Position numbers and translations under genes: made by a program
Notes under the pieces: generated by a model
What the model was told of the DNA's origin: nothing
The model's input: the letters and a program-made list of their open reading frames with translations, nothing else
The model's database searches: none
Source: Pontiella sp.
GTDB taxonomy: Bacteria > Verrucomicrobiota > Kiritimatiellia > Kiritimatiellales > Pontiellaceae
Assembly: GCA_029935255.1 (NCBI GenBank)
Contig: JAOZKS010000081.1
Location: 1 to 9,861, forward strand
DNA length: 9,861 nt
Direction: 5' to 3'
Part shown: in pieces, positions 7,230-9,861 of the stretch
Layout of the letters: each line of letters begins with the position of its first letter
Numbering within the stretch: the stretch's first letter is position 1

Positions 7230-7238
7230 ATTTGAGCA

Positions 7239-9350
7239 ATGGATTTGGACACGGTCAACGAAGAATGGTTTCTTGGGCAGCTGGATGCGGAAGAAATCGA
7301 TGTTCCCGAGCTACTCACGGTTTTTACGGAATTAAACAACGCCGGGCGCGGTACAGAGACCGATGACTGGGTGCAGGTGCTATTTAAGAAATTTACCGAA
7401 AACGACGACATGGATCGAGCCCTGTTCGTTCTTGAGTGGATGGCGGCGGTTCGCGGTTCGGTCGAGAACGTCAAAGGGTCGGTTGAAAAATTGCTTTCCA
7501 AGGACCGGAATGCTCTGAAGCTGATTGATCCCTCCGGTTTCGGTGGAAAGGTTGCGATTGCGGAATGTTTCAGACGGTTGCACCACCTGCGCGCACTGAA
7601 ACCCGGGATGCTCTGCTACAATGCGACTTGGGGCTTCGGGATCGTTGAACACATCGACTATTTCTACCAGCAACTTGAAGTCGACTTCGAGCGCAAGGGC
7701 GAACACGAGATGGCCTTCAGCTATGCCGCCGAGGCGCTGGAAGCTCTGGACGAAAAACATATTCTGGCCATCAAACATAACCAGCCCGCCGAACTTGAGC
7801 GCATGATCAAGGAAGAACCCGCCGAAGTGGTGCGGATCACCCTGCGTAGCTATGGCCCGATGCCGGTCACTCGTCTACAGGCTACCTTGGCTCCGTCGAT
7901 TCTCCCCGAAACCGGGTGGAAAAAATTCTGGGAAGGCGCCCGCCGCGAACTCAAGAACGATGCCTCCGTCGAAATCCCGAAGAAACGCTCGGAGAACATC
8001 GTCATCCATAAGACGGCCATGGCTTATGATGATGACTGGTTTGGTCGCATCGCTCTGGAGCGGGACATTGAAGGGCTTTTCGTCCGCTTCAAGGAAATCC
8101 TTGAGAAGAAAATCGATACCACGTCCGATGCCGCCAAAGAAGCGTTGTCGAACCGTCTATCCTTTATCATCAAGGGAGCGCCGTCCGCACGGCCCGAGTG
8201 GAAGGCAGAGGGTTTCATCTATGCCCGTATCTTCGGCATCGAACCCGCCGGACTCGATACCGCCAAGCTCATCCATGATCTTATTAAAGGGGATTTGGTC
8301 GCCACGCTCGACCGGCTGCCGTCGCGCCAGTTGCAGACCCTGCTTACGATCCTGATCGAAAACGACCGGGAAGCCGTAGTCGAGACCCTGAGCGAAGTGG
8401 TTCCGGTGGTCAGTCATCCCGTTCTGAACGAAGTCATGTCGGCGTTGATCGCCAACGAAGCCGAAGACGACGTTCGCCAGCTCATGTCGGTTGCCGTGGC
8501 CAGGCGCAAAGCAACATCGCCGATGCTGCTATGGTGTCAGCGTTCGCCCGACCTTATTGAAAAGTGGAAACTCATTTCCACGGGCGACCTTGCCTTCCGT
8601 ATTCAGGAAGTACTCGAAGTCAATAGTTCCGGAGCCATGCTCCGCGCGCAGAACCAGCTTCGTGAGCGCTTTCAGCAGGAGGAGTGGCTTCACGAGGTGA
8701 TGGGTGCCATGACCGAGCAACAACGCCGCGATTTCCTGCGCCGGATCCACGAGGGACAAGGCTGGGACATCCTCGACCGCAAGTCGGTCATCGCAAAAGT
8801 CCTTCGCAAGTTTCCGGAGTTGCAGGACATTATTCTTCGAACTAAATCAGCTGCACCGAAAAAGGAAATTCCGTTTACCTCCAACCGCAGCTATGCGGAA
8901 CGGCAGAAGCAGCTTGAAAAGATCATGACGGTCGATATTCCCGAAAACTCGAAGGAAATCGAAGTGGCCCGCAGTTACGGCGACCTTCGCGAGAACGCCG
9001 AGTTTAAATATGCCAAAGAACGCCAAGGCTTGCTCATGGCGCAGGGTGCCCAGCTTGCCGAAGATCTGGAGACCGTCAAGCCGACCGATTTTGTTAATAT
9101 TGCGACTGATACGGTTGCCATGGGAACCGGAGTGGAGCTCGCCTTTGCCAATGGCGCAACGGAAACCTACTACATCCTCGGCGCATGGGATCAACACGAA
9201 GAGCTTTTGATCATTTCCAGCGAAACCCGCTTGGCCAAGGCGTTGCTCGGCCATGCCGCAGGCGATACGGTGGAAGTTCCTGCGGGCGAGTGCGAACTCA
9301 AAGCCGTTCTTTCTCTCTCCGAGGGTGTAATAGCCTGGATGAAAGGATAG
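7239..9350 (+). CDS. greA: Long GreA-type transcription elongation factor with ~550-residue N-terminal extension
   Basis: GreA rescues backtracked RNA polymerase by stimulating cleavage of the nascent RNA. The last ~150 of 703 residues match GreA. A coiled-coil region (about 550-615) contains RSYGDLRENAEFKYAKERQG, where Asp582 and Glu585 match the acidic tip residues that coordinate the catalytic metal. An FKBP-like C-terminal domain (about 618-695) follows, with YYILGAWDQHEELLIISSETRLAKALLGH and AAGDTVEV. The N-terminal 550 residues are mostly helical in appearance, without signal peptide or membrane segments. Within them residues 121-170 (KPGMLCYNATWGFGIVEHID, then LEVDFERKGEHEM) resemble a small SH3/Tudor-like barrel. 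Long GreA proteins of this kind are, from memory, also annotated in Chlamydiae and Verrucomicrobia. Start is set by AAGGAG at 7224-7229; the gene is monocistronic, ending in an intrinsic terminator. The C-terminal assignment is firm; the role of the extension is unknown. Confidence 0.88.
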   Translation: MDLDTVNEEWFLGQLDAEEIDVPELLTVFTELNNAGRGTETDDWVQVLFKKFTENDDMDRALFVLEWMAAVRGSVENVKGSVEKLLSKDRNALKLIDPSGFGGKVAIAECFRRLHHLRALKPGMLCYNATWGFGIVEHIDYFYQQLEVDFERKGEHEMAFSYAAEALEALDEKHILAIKHNQPAELERMIKEEPAEVVRITLRSYGPMPVTRLQATLAPSILPETGWKKFWEGARRELKNDASVEIPKKRSENIVIHKTAMAYDDDWFGRIALERDIEGLFVRFKEILEKKIDTTSDAAKEALSNRLSFIIKGAPSARPEWKAEGFIYARIFGIEPAGLDTAKLIHDLIKGDLVATLDRLPSRQLQTLLTILIENDREAVVETLSEVVPVVSHPVLNEVMSALIANEAEDDVRQLMSVAVARRKATSPMLLWCQRSPDLIEKWKLISTGDLAFRIQEVLEVNSSGAMLRAQNQLRERFQQEEWLHEVMGAMTEQQRRDFLRRIHEGQGWDILDRKSVIAKVLRKFPELQDIILRTKSAAPKKEIPFTSNRSYAERQKQLEKIMTVDIPENSKEIEVARSYGDLRENAEFKYAKERQGLLMAQGAQLAEDLETVKPTDFVNIATDTVAMGTGVELAFANGATETYYILGAWDQHEELLIISSETRLAKALLGHAAGDTVEVPAGECELKAVLSLSEGVIAWMKG

Positions 9351-9379
9351 GGCTCAATCCAAAAAAATCCACCTCTTGG

Positions 9380-9406
9380 AAAAGGCGGCTCTTGAGTCGC
9401 CTTTTT
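9380..9406 (+). terminator. Intrinsic terminator of the long GreA-like gene
   Basis: An 11-pair stem (9380-9390 with 9395-9405, one G-T pair) closes a 4-base CTTG loop and is flanked by an A-run on the left and five T residues (9402-9406) on the right. It begins 30 bases after the stop codon. The A/T symmetry means it could also work for transcripts arriving from the right. Confidence 0.88.
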
Positions 9407-9534
9407 GTTGCGCTGCGGAAGGGAGGCTATTAAAAAGGTGTCAGTGTATAGATCCATAAGTTTTTTACTTGAGTTTTGTTTCGTTGTTGTTGCGCTTAAT
9501 CCCGATTTTAGGACCACTGGCTTAAGTGGAATCT
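9407..9534. other. Non-coding stretch between terminator and transposase remnants, probably including the left end of an IS3-type element
   Basis: No gene is supported here. It is AT-richer and T-rich on the + strand compared with the neighbouring genes. The segment around 9491-9529 (CCCGATTTTAGGACCACTGG inside it) has the look of an IS3-family terminal inverted repeat, and lies at the right distance upstream of the OrfA start, but the matching right end is missing so the boundary cannot be fixed. A small dyad CCACT/AGTGG sits at 9514-9518 and 9525-9529. A ten-base direct repeat TTGTTGCGCT occurs at 9405-9414 and 9487-9496. Confidence 0.35.
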
Positions 9535-9563
9535 GCGTCCTTAAAATGGTGCGAAAGGACGCA
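9534..9563 (+). promoter_or_regulatory. SD-masking hairpin upstream of the IS3-type OrfA start
   Basis: A 9-base perfect inverted repeat (TGCGTCCTT at 9534-9542, AAGGACGCA at 9555-9563) surrounds a 12-base loop. The right arm contains AAGGA (9555-9559), the only SD-like tract in front of the OrfA ATG at 9569, 9 bases away. Folding would hide it. Hairpins that block translation of read-through transcripts are an established feature of several insertion sequences; applying it here is inference. Confidence 0.5.
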
Positions 9564-9861
9564 TGGAAATGGGAAGAAAACGAAGAACATTCACGGACAA
9601 GTTCAAGGCCAGGATGGCCATTGAAGCGATCAAGGGCATAAAGACCCTCAACGAGTCTGAGCGTTCTAGCCGATCTTCCAGTGCTTGCTTCGCCTTCCCT
9701 CTCAGAGTGATTCCTTTCGGATAGGAAGCTTGGAGTTTTCGCGCCGTGGTGCATATTCCTTTCCATGAAAAGTTGCATGCCCTTTTCAATACACTTTCCA
9801 CGCTGTCGAGCAAATAGCCGTTCCACGACTTTTCAAGACCTCCCCAGTAGCGCTCGATGGG
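9541..9861 (-). pseudogene. ISAzo13-like transposase, C-terminal remnant running in from the right edge
   Basis: Reading the minus strand from the right edge gives PIERYWGGLEKSWNGYLLDS, then a VESVLKRACNFSWKGI segment, SYPKGITLRGKA and LEDRLERSDSL. This resembles the end of the ISAzo13-type (Rhodopirellula transposase, DDE) family: a PIE motif whose Glu would be the third catalytic acid, a WNG, then a TWKG-like segment, a Y..G turn and an ERLxR tail. IS630-type proteins share the NPIE motif but lack the long tail, so they fit less well. Homology fades at about 9649-9660. From there the frame continues to a stop at 9541 only by reading antisense through the IS3 OrfA remnant, so the last ~35 residues are spurious. 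Whether the 5' part is intact lies outside the window. Confidence 0.65.
9569..9724 (+). pseudogene. IS3-family transposase OrfA, N-terminal remnant
   Basis: The first 29 codons read MGRKRRTFTDKFKARMAIEA and continue IKGIKTLNE, which matches the start of the helix-turn-helix OrfA proteins (InsE/InsN type, HTH_Tnp_1) of IS3-family elements, whose usual length is around 90-110 residues. After about 9655 the similarity stops: the expected continuation (LAxxYxVHPxQIxxWK) is replaced by a serine- and phenylalanine-rich tail of 22 residues ending at 9724, which is the antisense of another transposase. The element is therefore cut before the HTH is complete and no OrfB follows, so it cannot be functional. 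A start two codons upstream (ATG at 9563) is equally possible. The masking hairpin at 9534-9563 suggests the left end of the element is still intact. Confidence 0.8.

Noticed and set aside
7026..7235. Small open frame of 69 codons ending 3 bases before the GreA-like gene
   Set aside because: No SD before its ATG, no recognisable domain, and its end coincides with the SD and leader of the next gene. The opposite strand is also open here, so openness alone says little.
9191..9826. 211-codon - strand frame running from the transposase region into the GreA-like 3' end
   Set aside because: It is out of frame with the real transposase remnant, crosses the terminator and ends antisense to the GreA-like gene.
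1..9861. CRISPR array, toxin-antitoxin, phage, tRNA or rRNA genes, or a novel defence system
   Set aside because: No repeat-spacer pattern, tRNA-like cloverleaf, or unexplained multi-gene cassette was seen; apart from transposase debris at the right end, every long frame is a known housekeeping gene or a shadow.

Overview
The window reads as a chromosomal housekeeping region of a Gram-negative-type bacterium with moderately GC-rich coding sequence. The best lineage clue is a 703-residue GreA-like protein in which the transcript-cleavage module sits only in the last ~150 residues. From memory, such long GreA proteins occur in Chlamydiae and Verrucomicrobia-like bacteria, so a PVC-superphylum member (perhaps Verrucomicrobiota/Kiritimatiellota) is my inference. 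It has not been tested by a search.

Region 1 (1-4895, + strand) is a type II fatty acid synthesis operon in the classical order plsX (5' end outside the window), fabH, fabD, fabG, acpP, fabF. Genes are tightly packed (fabH/fabD overlap by 4 bases, the others are 9-38 bases apart), except for an 88-base gap between acpP and fabF that contains a strong perfect hairpin. Together these genes load malonyl-CoA onto ACP (FabD), start the chain (FabH), elongate it (FabF), perform the first reduction (FabG), and direct acyl chains to phospholipid synthesis (PlsX). No dehydratase (fabZ) or enoyl reductase gene is seen here.

Region 2 (4919-6949, - strand) converges on fabF and reads rbfA, truB, ribF: 30S maturation, tRNA psi55 synthesis, and FMN/FAD synthesis. 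Both junctions overlap (14 and 4 bases), so they are almost certainly co-transcribed. The promoter probably lies in the divergent 289-base spacer 6950-7238.

Region 3 (7239-9406, + strand) is the long GreA-like gene, with a good ribosome binding site, a candidate promoter and a clear intrinsic terminator.

Region 4 (9407-9861) is mobile-element debris. An IS3-type OrfA start on the + strand is broken off after about 29 codons. It is joined to the 3' end of a different transposase (ISAzo13-like) that enters from the right edge on the - strand. An SD-masking hairpin lies just upstream of the IS3 OrfA start.

I found no convincing undescribed system. The most interesting items are the domain make-up of the long GreA protein, the acpP-fabF hairpin, and the chimeric transposase junction.
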